From: Pelodera strongyloides | Lineage: Eukaryota; Nematoda; Chromadorea; Rhabditida; Rhabditidae | Assembly (NCBI GenBank): GCA_036852015.1 | Contig: JAANDG010000082.1 | Span: 124,001-188,000, forward strand | DNA length: 64,000 nucleotides | Reading direction: 5' to 3' | Shown: in pieces, positions 38,198 through 49,332 of the stretch | Layout: every line of letters starts with the position of its first letter | How positions within the stretch are numbered: the first letter of the stretch is position 1 | Position numbers and translations under genes: made by a program | Notes under the pieces: generated by a model | Seen by the model: the letters and a program-made list of their open reading frames with translations, nothing else | What the model was told of the DNA's origin: nothing | Databases searched by the model: none

Positions 38198-40138
38198 TCT
38201 AAATATGTTTACAATTCATATATTTTTGGAATTAATATGTAAACTAACTAGCAAAAGTGAACATGAACGGAATAAATGTTATCTTAACAAAAACTTCACA
38301 CAAATAGAGTTTCTGCAATTAATTGTTTTGCACAGTTAGTGTAAATGTATCTTTTACACTGCCTAGTTAATTCGGCAAACAGGTATTGCACTGAGATTTT
38401 ATCTCTTATATTCAATATATATGTAGGTACTATATTTGAAACGTTTTCAAGGAACACTATTAGTTTAAACAAAAATAAGAGAGGCGACTTGCAGGTGCAT
38501 CTTTTATGGGAATAACTATGGTTCCGAACGGAGTTGTATCAAGGTCACAAAATGTAGAGTGGCAGATAAGAAAGGACTACTTTATTGAAAACATAAACAA
38601 GGCAACTGCTCATTACAACCATATTGGAATAAATCATGAATAGATTATTTATTTGAAATGCTTTAAACCGGTAGCCTTGTGAAACCTAGCTAGTAAATGT
38701 AAGGCAAACGTATAGTTGTGAATGGCCGAAGATTGCTTTGAATAAACAGGGCTGATAAAGACGCATGCCCATAAGATAACTCAAAAATGCAGTATACGCT
38801 ACATTCCTCTGTGATGCTACAGTTCTTTGTTGTAGTGGTCATCGAAAATGTAGTTTCAACGTGACAACAATGAATATCAGATACGCACGCAAACCATGCA
38901 TGTAATTAATAATACAATTATATGTAGTGTGTGGTTGTTCATTCGTGAAAAAGTGCGTGCGGAAGAGAGTTCGACGGTGTTTTCCCAAAAGTCTTTTTGT
39001 TTGATAGGATTGTTTGTCAATTGTTCCGCACGTTTTAATCGTTCCCCTTCCGGACTACGAAAATTGAAAACAATAAGGGGCATTAAAAGTGTTTACATTG
39101 CAACGTATAATATTTGCATATAAGGGTGAGTGTGTTAGGGGCTCAAGCACATGGCAAAAATGTTATCCATTTGTGGAAAGATTATCCTGCAGGGGATTTC
39201 ACTAATTGTAAGAAAACACCCGTCCACCTCAATGAATCTCATAAAGTTTTTTTCCCGACCACAGTCCTGTTCACCAACAAATCTCAACGAACTGCGGATT
39301 GATCAAATTTGCTGTGCTGCGGTTTGGTAATCACGTCAATGAGATTTATCTTGGAATCATACGGCACTAAAAAACGAGAATAAGAACAGAGCTAAAATAA
39401 ATAGAGGTCGTGGTGGATCCTGCTCTGGAACTTAACTTTATAATTTGAATGAATCCCCTCAGCAGATAAAAATTCACTATTTGGAGGACTTGACCCTTTT
39501 AAGACAATATGTAGTTTGTTGACCAGCCCACACCCACAAGTTAGAACTTGGTATTTACCTCCTGGATATTATTCCCGGATGTTTGAATATCGTACTGTTG
39601 GATGCGGGGGTGGTTTCGTACACAGTGCAAATTGCATGGTTGATTGGTCAGACAAAAAGAGGTCCTTCTTTGTATGAGAAGGTTGAATGAAAACTGGTGT
39701 CTGGCTTGGAAGGTGCCAAAATAGCAGGCTTAGTGTGTGTATCGCTAAACTACATTGATGAAAGTAAAACTAAATTCAAGCCATCAATCATCTTCGGAGT
39801 TTTCCTGCTTCTCTACTTATAAATCAATATGGTCCAATTATTGAAATTTCTCCACTAACAATAAGAAGGCTTGGGAAAAGTTCATTGTTGCCGCAGAAAA
39901 TTACTGAAACGAAAAGAAAAGAAGATTCACGGCTAATTTAATTTATTATACTTAACGTTTTTGTTGTGTTTTTCTTTGTGGGTTGGTCCCTTGCCAGTAT
40001 GTTGCGTTGTGAAGCGCGGTATCTTAGGGTTAGGTTTCTTTTGAGATATGTTAACGACGTGTCAGCAATAAACTATTATATCAAATAATACTTCGCAGAC
40101 ACATACCACAAAACCATATTTTGCGTAATAAACACTGT
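38198..40138. other. Gene-free stretch
   Basis: About 1.9 kb upstream of the SDR gene. No exon chain or RNA gene was recognised; the frames present are short and lack splice support. Confidence 0.45.
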
Positions 40139-40409
40139 TTATTTCGCTTCCATTTCGACGCTTTTTGATTGTGTCCTGACTGAATCGAAAAATTGAATAA
40201 AATACTCCAGATAATGGATCTGTGGCTCCAAAACACAGTGGAACATATTGTCAAAACTTTTTCCCTCGTAGTATAGGCCCTTAATAAATAAAATTTTACA
40301 AGTGCTAAATGGTTCGAAGTTGGCTTCGGTAAACTCTGAATTAACTTTTTTTTTCCGATCCACTTCCAAGATAGCACGTATGAATTTGCTCCATCGGCAT
40401 GAAAAATCG
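40139..40409 (-). other. Candidate terminal exon, unrecognised protein
   Basis: After the acceptor TTTATTTAG (exon from 40409) an open frame runs 89 codons to TAA at 40139. It includes SKFIRAILEVDRKKKVNSEF, KILFIKGLYYEGKSFDNMF and LEPQIHYLEYFIQFFDSVRT. It has balanced codon use and ends in a Lys/Glu tail, but no upstream exon could be joined and no family is recognised. Confidence 0.35.
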
Positions 40410-41350
40410 CTAAATAAATTATTATAAATACCGTTTTCAACAAAATGGGTTGTAAAAAAATTCCAAATGTATAGTTTTCATTACACGGAAAGTTCTTTAT
40501 GCAAGCGCCGCATTTTCCTTATCACGCATATTTTTGCTATCTGTTGTGTTGTGTGGAAGATTTGCATGCCCCAAAACAAGCGCCCTTATGTTTTTGCATC
40601 CTGTTTGTCAACTTGCATACATTGCGAATATAACGTTTGGTATTTTTTGTATGGTTCGTGTGCGTATGCGTGAGACTAAGTGTGGATAGGGTGTAGTGGG
40701 TGGAGGTATTGAGGGCTGGGGTGAGGGAGGGTTGAGACAGGTAATTGTGGGGCAAGGGACCAGTCATACATTCATCGCATTCAATAGTTCCTCCCTCTCC
40801 CAAACAACCGAATACAGTCTGTGTGTGCCTAATGTTGACTTGGGACTCGTCACCGCCAACCAATTCGCATAGTGAAAAACCACTCTTCAGAATCAGAATT
40901 AATAGATATTCCATCTCTTCCTACAACAACTAGTTCATTCTTGTGATTCACCACTTCTAGGTGAGCAACCAACATGCGGTGTCAGGCCCTTTTAGTATGT
41001 ATATACACGCTTAAGATGTTCAAATATGTATTTGACTTTGAAACATTCGCCATTCTTAACCGGTATTATTCCCAGTCCCTTGCAATTTCTCTGTTCGGTG
41101 TTTTCACTTATTTCATTTTATTTTCATAAATGGAACGCATGGGTCGTAACACCTGCATTCATGCACATCTGGCGCAAGACATGGAAAACATCTACACGAA
41201 AGGAACATAACGCGGGTCTAGTGTAAATCCAATTCGTCCAATTAGCACCGTCATACTGTAGTCATATAGTAATTTATTGACATGATAGATAGGTAAGAAA
41301 TAGTTTTTGAATTGTGACTGACATGAACATTGTGTGACTTCATAAGAACT

Positions 41351-41531
41351 TTATCATTTATATTCTTAAGTCCTTGGATTTTCCCATTATATAGGCAAAG
41401 TATCTAGAACTTGCATCCGAAACCTATATTGGTTAGCTAATTATCATTTATATTCTTGAGTCCTTGGGTTTTCCCACTATGATAGGGAATGTGTCTAGAA
41501 GTTGCATCCGAAGCCTATACTTGTTAGCTAA
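41351..41531 (+). repeat. Two-copy 90-bp tandem duplication
   Basis: The block starting TTATCATTTATATTCTTAAG at 41351 recurs at 41441 with about 10 percent substitutions, including the shared AAGTTGCATCCGAAGCCTAT-type 3' part. Not coding. Confidence 0.9.
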
Positions 41532-41739
41532 CACTTGTTTCCTGATTATATCTAAAACGACCTTTGCATCTGAATGAATTTCTCCCACATTTGTGTGAGT
41601 AAGTCAATTCAGCAATCATTGTCACTTTGAACTAACCGTCTAAACGTTTGTTTTACTCCACCGACTTCGGGTGAAAGTGGACTGAAAACAAGCTTCTAGA
41701 TATTTCTGCAAATGTCAACTTAACTTAGAGGGACGCGCT

Positions 41740-42147
41740 GACGGGAAAAAAAGTTTTCCACAATTTTCTTGTGCACAAAGTTCAGAATTTATAGAAATAT
41801 CTTTGTGAAAACCACATTCAGTAACAACACCTGGATACTCGCAGAACTATTCCCCGGCACATTGTTCCACAAAATGTCAAAATAGTTTTTATCAGGCCAT
41901 TTTCATTATTCTCGTCATCATAATGTCAAATGAAAGGTGATCATTCCTATGATAATAACAAAGAGTTTCTAATGCTGCAACTCCCAAAAAAAAAACGCTA
42001 ATTTTGTTTCTTATTACGGTAGCTGTGGAAAAGCTAATAGCTCTGCGAGTTTTTGGATTTATGGAATGCGGTTTTCACTGTATTTTTTCTGAAATCCGGG
42101 ACTATCTGCACAAGAAAATTGAGGAAATCTTTTCCCATGAGCCCGTC
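41740..42147. repeat. Terminal-inverted-repeat element, copy 2
   Basis: The left end GACGGGAAAAAAAGTTTTCC...AATTTTCTTGTGCA and the reverse complement of the right end GACGGGCTCATGGGAAAAGA...AATTTTCTTGTGCA match well. The interior is homologous to 14961-15320. About 408 bp, non-coding. Confidence 0.8.
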
Positions 42148-42149
42148 CA

Positions 42150-42649
42150 TTTAAGAATCAATGACAAATGACTACGTGTAAACGAGTGGTTATGAGTGCA
42201 TCATGTTTTTTGATGTTTCATTTGTTCATTTCGCCTACGCAACCTCGCTGAATAATCAGAAAAAGTCTGCTAATCGGATGGTAGCGGAGTTGCGCAGGTT
42301 GAGCAGTACCTTCGTGGAGGAAAGAGTCCGTTAATCCGGGTTGCTTAGCTGTTGTGTCAACCAACCCACACCAACCTCACATCAGAAAGCCTTCTCTCCT
42401 CACTCATTCACTCAATAGGCCTAGGGAGTCCACTTCTTCCACTTCACTTCAAATTTGCTTCTCATTGAAATGTTACAATGATAAATCACTAATTTTTTCT
42501 ATTCTTCTTTGTTGATACCTCATACAATGAGCCCTTTTCACACTCGACTTTTATATCTTTACATGCGACAATCAATTGTACTGAAGCTCCGCTGTTGTTC
42601 ACGAACTGTTATTGTTACTTTTAGCATTTAAATAATATTTCCAGGAGCA
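42150..42649. other. Upstream region of the intermediate filament gene
   Basis: No gene. Contains a small imperfect hairpin (CGCAACCTCGCT at about 42239 against AGCGGAGTTGCG at about 42285). The IF promoter is probably here. Confidence 0.4.
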
Positions 42650-45600
42650 ATGTCGTACAGTTCGACGCCTTCTGCTAGAGCTCCTCTTGGGGGTCGCCAG
42701 ACGGTCCAAACAGCCAGTTAGTTATTTACTCACATTTATACAATGAATTTCTGTATATGAAGCTTTTTTCTAACGCTTTAAATTATAACCTGATTTTCAT
42801 TTAATTATGGTGACATAGTATCACATAGTCCGTATTTATTCCAGCGTCGGGCCGTATGCTGAAGATTGTGACCGAATTGGGATCGGGAGTGGGCAGTGGA
42901 TTGTCCCCATTCGGGCAGAATGCTGCCTCCACAATCAGGGATTCCCGTGAAAGGGAGAAGAAAGAAATCTCCGATTTGAACGACCGACTGGCAAGCTACA
43001 TCGAAAAGGTGATGCATGCTCTGGAGTAATATGTATCAACGGAATCGATACCGTTTGAAAAATGTACCCGTTTCGGGAATGTGTAGATGATTTCTTGTCT
43101 CAATTAACCCAGCCACCACTTCAGGTTCGTTTCTTGGAAGCGCAAAACCGCAAGCTGGCCACCGACCTCGATGCTTTGCGATCGAAGTGGGGAAAAGATA
43201 CCCACAACATCAGAAATATGTATGAAGGGGAACTGGCCGATGCACAGAAATTGATTGATGAGACGACCAAACAGAGAAAGGAACTTGAAGGCCAAATCAA
43301 GAAAATGCAAGATGAACTGGCTGATGTCAGGAGAAAGTATGCATTCAAGACATTTGTTTATCTTGGAATAATTGCTAATAAAGCAGATTTATAAGTTAAC
43401 CTGATTTGTTTAGGTACGAAGAGGCTGTGCGTGGGCACAATGCCGATAGAGCTAAAATCGACGACCTCCTGGTCACTCTGTCCAACTTTGAGGCCGAGAT
43501 CAACCTCCTGAAACGTCGTATCTCTCAGCTCGAGGATGAGGTCAAGAGAATCAAGAGCGAGAACCAGCGCATTCTCTCTGAGCTCCAGCGTGCTCGCACT
43601 GTAAGTGTGTGTCATTCTCTTCTCCCTCAAATGATCATGTTTGCGCATGCAATTTTGGTGGAAACCTGACGAGCAGTCGTTGCTGCGTGCCTTTGTGTCC
43701 CTCATTTTGTCCTTGAATAAAACCCTTAGGTAAACAATTGGTCAACAGCTTATTGCGCCGAAACTTATTAAATTGTTCTGAGAACTGTAATGTTTGCCGG
43801 TTTTTCTTTGTTAAGGTCATTCGTATTTAGGATCTGGACCAGGAAACCCTCAACAGAATCGATTACCAGAACCAAGTGCAGACCCTTCTTGAAGAAATTG
43901 AGTTCCTTCGAAGAGTTCATGATCAAGAGATTAAGGTATCTTGTGCTCTGTGTGTGCTGACTGTTCTGTGTGTTTTAGACGCCCTCAGTTTAAAAGAAAC
44001 ATATTTGCGTTTTTATTTGGTTACATACCTAGTTCACGTATGATTTCAGGAGCTCCAAACAATTGCTGCTCGTGACACCACCCCTGAGAACAGAGAATAC
44101 TTCAAGAACGAACTCAGCTCGGCAATTCGCGACATTCGTGAGGAGTACGACCAGGTATGGCGGTCTTATTAGACAGTTACTGGAGACAAGCAAAAGTAGA
44201 TCAGAATAGGGGTTCTCATTGAAGTGTTGTAATACATGCGTTTTGTAAAAAAAAAACAGTCAATTGCATATAATTTATTGTTTCAGATCACCAATGTCCA
44301 CCGCACTGATATGGAGTCGTGGTACAGACTCAAGGTGCAGGAGATTCAGACTCAGTCAGCAAGGCAACACATGGAACAAGGGTAAGCAGCCGGACGACAA
44401 CTCAACATAACATGTGAAAGGCACTGGAAGAACTTTTACTAGCAAATGCTCTTACAGATATGCCAAGGAAGAGGTGAAACGTCTCCGTGCACAGCTCACT
44501 GACCTTCGTGGTAAACTGGCGGACTTGGAGGGCCGAGTGGGTCTTTGTTCCTTTGACTAAGAATCAACGATTGCCCTGTGGATATGTTGTTCATGCACTC
44601 TAATATCGACATCATTTAGAACTCCCTGCTGGAAAAACAAATCCAGGAGCTGAACTACCAGTTGGAGGACGACCAGAGGTTTGTGAAAGCAGATTGTTTA
44701 GTTGCTAAATAAGGATGTGCCTTCTTCGGCCGAGCATAGTGATAGGGATGTTGCCTTTAGATCGTACGAGGCGGCTTTGAACGACCGCGACGCCCAGATC
44801 CGCAAGATGAGAGAAGAGTGCCAGTCTCTGATGGTGGAGTTGCAGATGCTCCTCGACACCAAGCAGGTTCGTTTTATTTCTACTTTACGGTAGGATATGT
44901 AGTAGTTTATTGATGACACGTAATTAACGCATCTCAAAAGGACAAACATCGTGTGTTTAATTTTTCACCGATGTTTTCTTCTAAAGAAAAGTGTCATTTG
45001 TAAACACTGACCAAATTTCTTTTCCAGACCTTGGATGCAGAAATTGCCATCTACCGCAAAATGCTGGAAGGCGAAGAGAACAGAGCTGGCCTCAAGCAGC
45101 TCGTTGAACAAGTTGTCAAAACTCATGCGATCTCGCAGGAAATGGATACGGGTTTGTTTACCAACCTACTTTATTCTAATTTAGTTATTCTAATTCGGTT
45201 ATTCAGTTGATAGTTGATAGCAGTTCTTAATGATTTCACAATTCAGAAACGATGCGTGTTGTGAAGGGGGAGACGGCATCCCGACAGTCCTTCCAGAGAT
45301 CTGCCAAGGGAAATGTGTCCATCCACGTAAGGATATACTACTTGATCAGAACACCCAAAGACGGGAACAAAAAACGTCGCTACTTTTTACTATGAAGGAC
45401 GTTAGTTAACTAATACAACGAGTTTTGTTTGCAGGAAGCGTCGCCGGACGGCAAGTACATCGTCCTGCAGAATACGCACCGTGCAAAGGACGAGGCGATT
45501 GGAGAGTGGAAGCTAAAGAGAAAGATCGATGGAAAGAAGGAGATCGTATACACTCTTCCGCAAGGATTCATCCTCCGCGCTGGAAAGCAGCTCAAGGTTC

Positions 45601-45984
45601 GCGGGCTTCTGGTGAACTAGCTCTGAGTCGGTATGATGTATTGGCAACGTACATAATGGAATAATCATTTAGATCTTCGCTCGTAACCAAGGCGTCGCTT
45701 CTCCTCCCGACCAGCTCGTATTCGATGCTGAAGATTCATTCGGATCAGGAAATTCCGTGCACACAATTCTCTACAACAAGGAGGGAGAGGTACGTAACAT
45801 GTCTGACTCGACGCAGCAGTTTAAAGGGATCAGTGAAGCGCGTGGACAACTGTCATTTGGTCCTATTTGGTCTCCAAACTTATGCAAACTTGTGACCACT
45901 CGCTAGTTCATTAAAGATACAAAGTGCGTAACTTTATTATTTCAGGAACGTGCCACCCACATTCAACGCACTTCAACTGCCTAA
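42650..45984 (+). CDS. Cytoplasmic intermediate filament protein (nematode IFA type)
   Basis: Structural coiled-coil protein, in worms mainly of epidermis, gut or muscle attachment. Exons 42650-42716, 42845-43008, 43125-43336, 43414-43600, 43831-43935, 44050-44154, 44287-44381, 44458-44536, 44620-44678, 44761-44866, 45028-45151, 45247-45326, 45435-45596, 45673-45789, 45946-45984; 566 residues. The rod starts with [20 protein letters not shown] and [20 protein letters not shown] and closes with the IF signature [19 protein letters not shown]. Coil 1b has the extended lamin-length form. A lamin-type tail ([20 protein letters not shown] ... [18 protein letters not shown]) follows. There is no nuclear localisation signal and no CaaX box, so it is cytoplasmic rather than a lamin. 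An acceptor lies 5 bases before the ATG. The IFA assignment rests on similarity to the Ascaris/C. elegans IFA pattern from memory. Confidence 0.95.
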
Positions 45985-46835
45985 GGAATCTCGTCAATAA
46001 ATAGCTATTGAACGCATTTGTTATTTTATGAGAACAGTTTATATAGATTCACGCGTGCAACAATATACAATCCCACATATTCTCCATTTTTTTTCCGCTG
46101 TGTTATTTTACCTTCAAATACATCGGTTAATTCATTACTCTTGTTTCCATTTTGCACTTTTTATCATCCACTAGTTTATGCTCAAAACATCAAAAAAATT
46201 TAGGCTTTGTTTTTCGCTTAACTTAGGTCGCTTTACGTATGAATGACTGCCGCAAAATAGAACTTTGTTGAAGACAAATGTTGGATATGATATCTCATGA
46301 ACTTTACACATTACATTTGAAAAACGAAAAGTGGCCGGCAATCCAGAAAGAGCATGAGTCGAAAAAAAGATACATATGATGCCCCATTTCTCGACGATAA
46401 CAAAACCTTCCTTATCTGGAACGAGGCGGCTTTCGATTTTAACCTGTCATCGTTCTCTGGTTCATTGATGAGACGGAAAAAATTTCCTATTCACTCGGAC
46501 AGTCTAAACCACCAGATAACTTCAACGGTCTGCGTCTCTAAAATCCTCGTTCACTCGCGCAACATATGAGCAGGATCAAAAGGAAAGTGGATCCCAGTGA
46601 AAACGGCTGCTCAATTGCAAGTGTCTCCGAAAACGAAAAGAAAATGAAATTTGTCCCAAATCCCTGCTTGTGTGGCCTACATCTCGGTTTGAAAAACTTG
46701 AGCCAATTTGAAATAACACCCTAAGGGTGCACCGACATAGCCTTGGCCTATTATCAGGTTGGGTTAAAAGCAGCCGCTAATCATAGCCACAGATGCTGAA
46801 GACTTCTCTAGGCGCGTCACAGCTTTCCCCACACA
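45985..46835. other. Gap between IF and collagen genes
   Basis: 850 bases, both flanking genes on the plus strand. No gene recognised; presumably IF 3' UTR plus collagen promoter. Confidence 0.45.
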
Positions 46836-48378
46836 ATGAAACAGGTACTCCTCGTCTATATGGCTGATAAAATACTAATAATTTACCTTTCAGTTTATTG
46901 AGCATATGAGCTTGTGATAAGTTAATACACATATTTCGAGTTTCGACTATAATAGGTTCGATTATAATAAAACTAGTTTTGCAGGAATACCGAGATTGGC
47001 ATTACCGTCTGGCTGTCTATTCTGTAATTCTCAGCATATTTTCCTTGCTTCTTCTGGCGTTATCAGTATCCACAATCTATATGAAAACTACTGACGAATG
47101 GGAACTCGCACAGAAGAAGTCATTGCGATTCATGGTAAGAAAATGATTTGCTGATGTGGCGAACTCACGTTAGTTAGTCATGTTTGAAATTGTTAAACTT
47201 ATCAGGAAATTACAGGAAACTAGCAATATGATTTGGTCTCAAATGCAACGATTGTCTGAAATGATGCATGGAAAACGACCCGTTCTCTTCTCACGCGCTA
47301 AGAGAGACCCCTTTGGTGGATTTTGCAAAGGTATACATTTTTTTCATTTAATTAGTGAGAGTGCGGATTTTTCCTGCACTATGTGCAACGGATAAGAAGA
47401 AAACGTTTTTAAGGTTGTTTCCCCCTGGCATGCCCAATGGGCCCACCAGGTCCTCCAGGAAGTCCTGGTCCGGATGGTCGACCGGGAGAAAGCGGAAATC
47501 AAGGATTTGCTGGGGAAGACGGCTTTGATGTCCAACTGGAGAGCGAACCGGAGATGCCGTGCGTAGTATGCCCTGCAGGACCCCCCGGACCAAGGTGAGC
47601 GGCAAATAAACTAATAGTTGGCTAGCACACGTCTATAATTAGCAACGCCAATATGTATTTAATTCTAGAGGTTCACAAGGAGAACGAGGACGTCAGGGAC
47701 AATCTGGCCAGAAAGGAGATGCCGGGCCCGATGGAAACCCGGGAATTGACGGCCCACTTGGATTGGGTGGAGTTCCAGGAAATATCGGACCACGAGGACC
47801 AGATGGACCTCAAGGATTGGAAGGAAAGACGGCAGTGGCTGGTATTGGAATCAAGGGACCAAAGGGACCTCCAGGTCCGATGGGAATGATGGGTCCTCCT
47901 GGACCACAAGGTGAGCTTGACGGAATGTTTTCTTCATCTTTAAAGTACATACTCATTATCAGTTCGTAGACCTGTAAGAGCAACCATCCTGCAACGTTTA
48001 TTTCTAGGTCGAAACTCCAATCTTCCTGGAGAAACAGGAAAACCCGGACCAGCCGGACCGATGGGACCCCAGGGAGGACCAGGAATGGAAGGAAATGAAG
48101 GACCCTATGGTCCACCTGGAGAACCCGGAATGCCCGCATCATACTGTCCTTCTGATTGTGGTGTACAACAGATATTGGCGAACATAATGCCTGAGAAGAT
48201 GGCTGTTCACAAGTTGGGAGAGGGATACCAAGGCTATGAAAGTGCCCAGTCAGCTCCCTCTAATACCAATTCGGGAAGCTATGCCCGACTACGCGACGAT
48301 CCAGCATTCCAAGCCAAGTTGAAGAGAAAAATGGCACGAAAACATCGACTCAGGCACCTTAAAATTAGGAGACTATGA
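46836..48378 (+). CDS. Cuticle collagen with CPSDCGV end and long basic tail
   Basis: Exons 46836-46844 (only MKQ), 46985-47134, 47216-47330, 47414-47594, 47669-47910, 48008-48378; 355 residues. Signal-anchor [20 protein letters not shown], then a cleavage site [10 protein letters not shown] first Cys pair ([10 protein letters not shown]) precedes the Gly-X-Y blocks, which are split by CVVCPAG and by an interruption near [11 protein letters not shown]. The collagen part ends [14 protein letters not shown]. Some 70 residues follow with no Gly-X-Y, very basic at the end ([20 protein letters not shown]). The CPSDCGV end recalls the C. elegans DPY-2/DPY-10-like group; that link is from memory. 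A poly(A) signal AATAAA lies at 48390. The three-codon first exon follows an ACAG acceptor. Confidence 0.94.
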
Positions 48379-48389
48379 ATTTGAAATAG

Positions 48390-48395
48390 AATAAA
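48390..48395 (+). terminator. Poly(A) signal of the second collagen
   Basis: AATAAA 12 bases after the collagen stop, giving a very short 3' UTR. Confidence 0.6.
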
Positions 48396-49332
48396 CAATC
48401 TTAGTTTTTAAATATTTTCTTTATTCCAATCAAAGTTCACCTGTATTCAAATAGATGCCATCAAGAAACATTTCCATATCAACAGGTTTATTCACAACGT
48501 TGTTTTCTGATTAAAATAATCAACGATGAACATTGTTAACAAGTTATTAAGAACCAACTACCTTTTCAAAGCAACTCACTCCACAATATTTAAAGGAAAA
48601 CTTTTTTTGATTTTTTGTGTGATCTCCCAAGGAAACAAGGAAAACATGCGTTTTTCGCAGAAGTAAGAAATAAAAAAAATTCACAGAGAATAAAAAACAA
48701 CAAAACACCTCAACATACGAGTAAATAATGATAAAACGCAAGAAAATAAAAACAAAAAAACATCAGAACATCACCAAACAACAAGTTAGTAAGAGATAAC
48801 AAAATATTAACGAGTTATGTAAGGCTATTTACATGGTTAATATTAATACTGTAGAGTTGTTAAAAATATTGTTTCGTATAACATCAATTGATTGAAACAA
48901 AAGGTTTATTAATGAAACTATTTCGATTTTGCTCTAAATTAATGATCAGAACAGAAAATATATTAGGTCGCATAACAACAACATGTAACCGTATACGATG
49001 ACCCGTATCAACACAACTTCTAAACGAGCTTCACCAAGAGATGAATGCTCTACATACTTAAATGAACCTAGAGTAGACGAAGAGAGAATACTTATTAGTA
49101 ATGCCAATTAACAGATGCTATGTATAGGTTCCTACTTTGTTTTCACAGTTATCTGGTAAATTTTATTTTTTCGTGAAAAGATTTGTACTGCTAACAATCA
49201 GCTAATGCCATAGAATCATTATGAAATAAGCGACAGGCAATGCCCTAGGAAGCGATAGTTGTCATTTGACCATTTATTGGCAAACCTAGTTAGCTGATTG
49301 TCACGCGAGGTAGGTTTTTGGAATAATATGTA
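48396..49332. other. Convergent intergenic gap
   Basis: AT-rich sequence between collagen (+) and kinase (-) 3' ends; no gene recognised. Confidence 0.5.

Noticed and set aside
40537..40914. Minus-strand 125-codon frame beginning with a hydrophobic stretch
   Set aside because: The second half is a simple-sequence region (Thr/His repeats from ACACAC-like DNA); no splice signals or homology. Kept out of the annotation.
47344..48142. Minus-strand frames over the second collagen
   Set aside because: Same cause: antisense of Gly-X-Y coding sequence.
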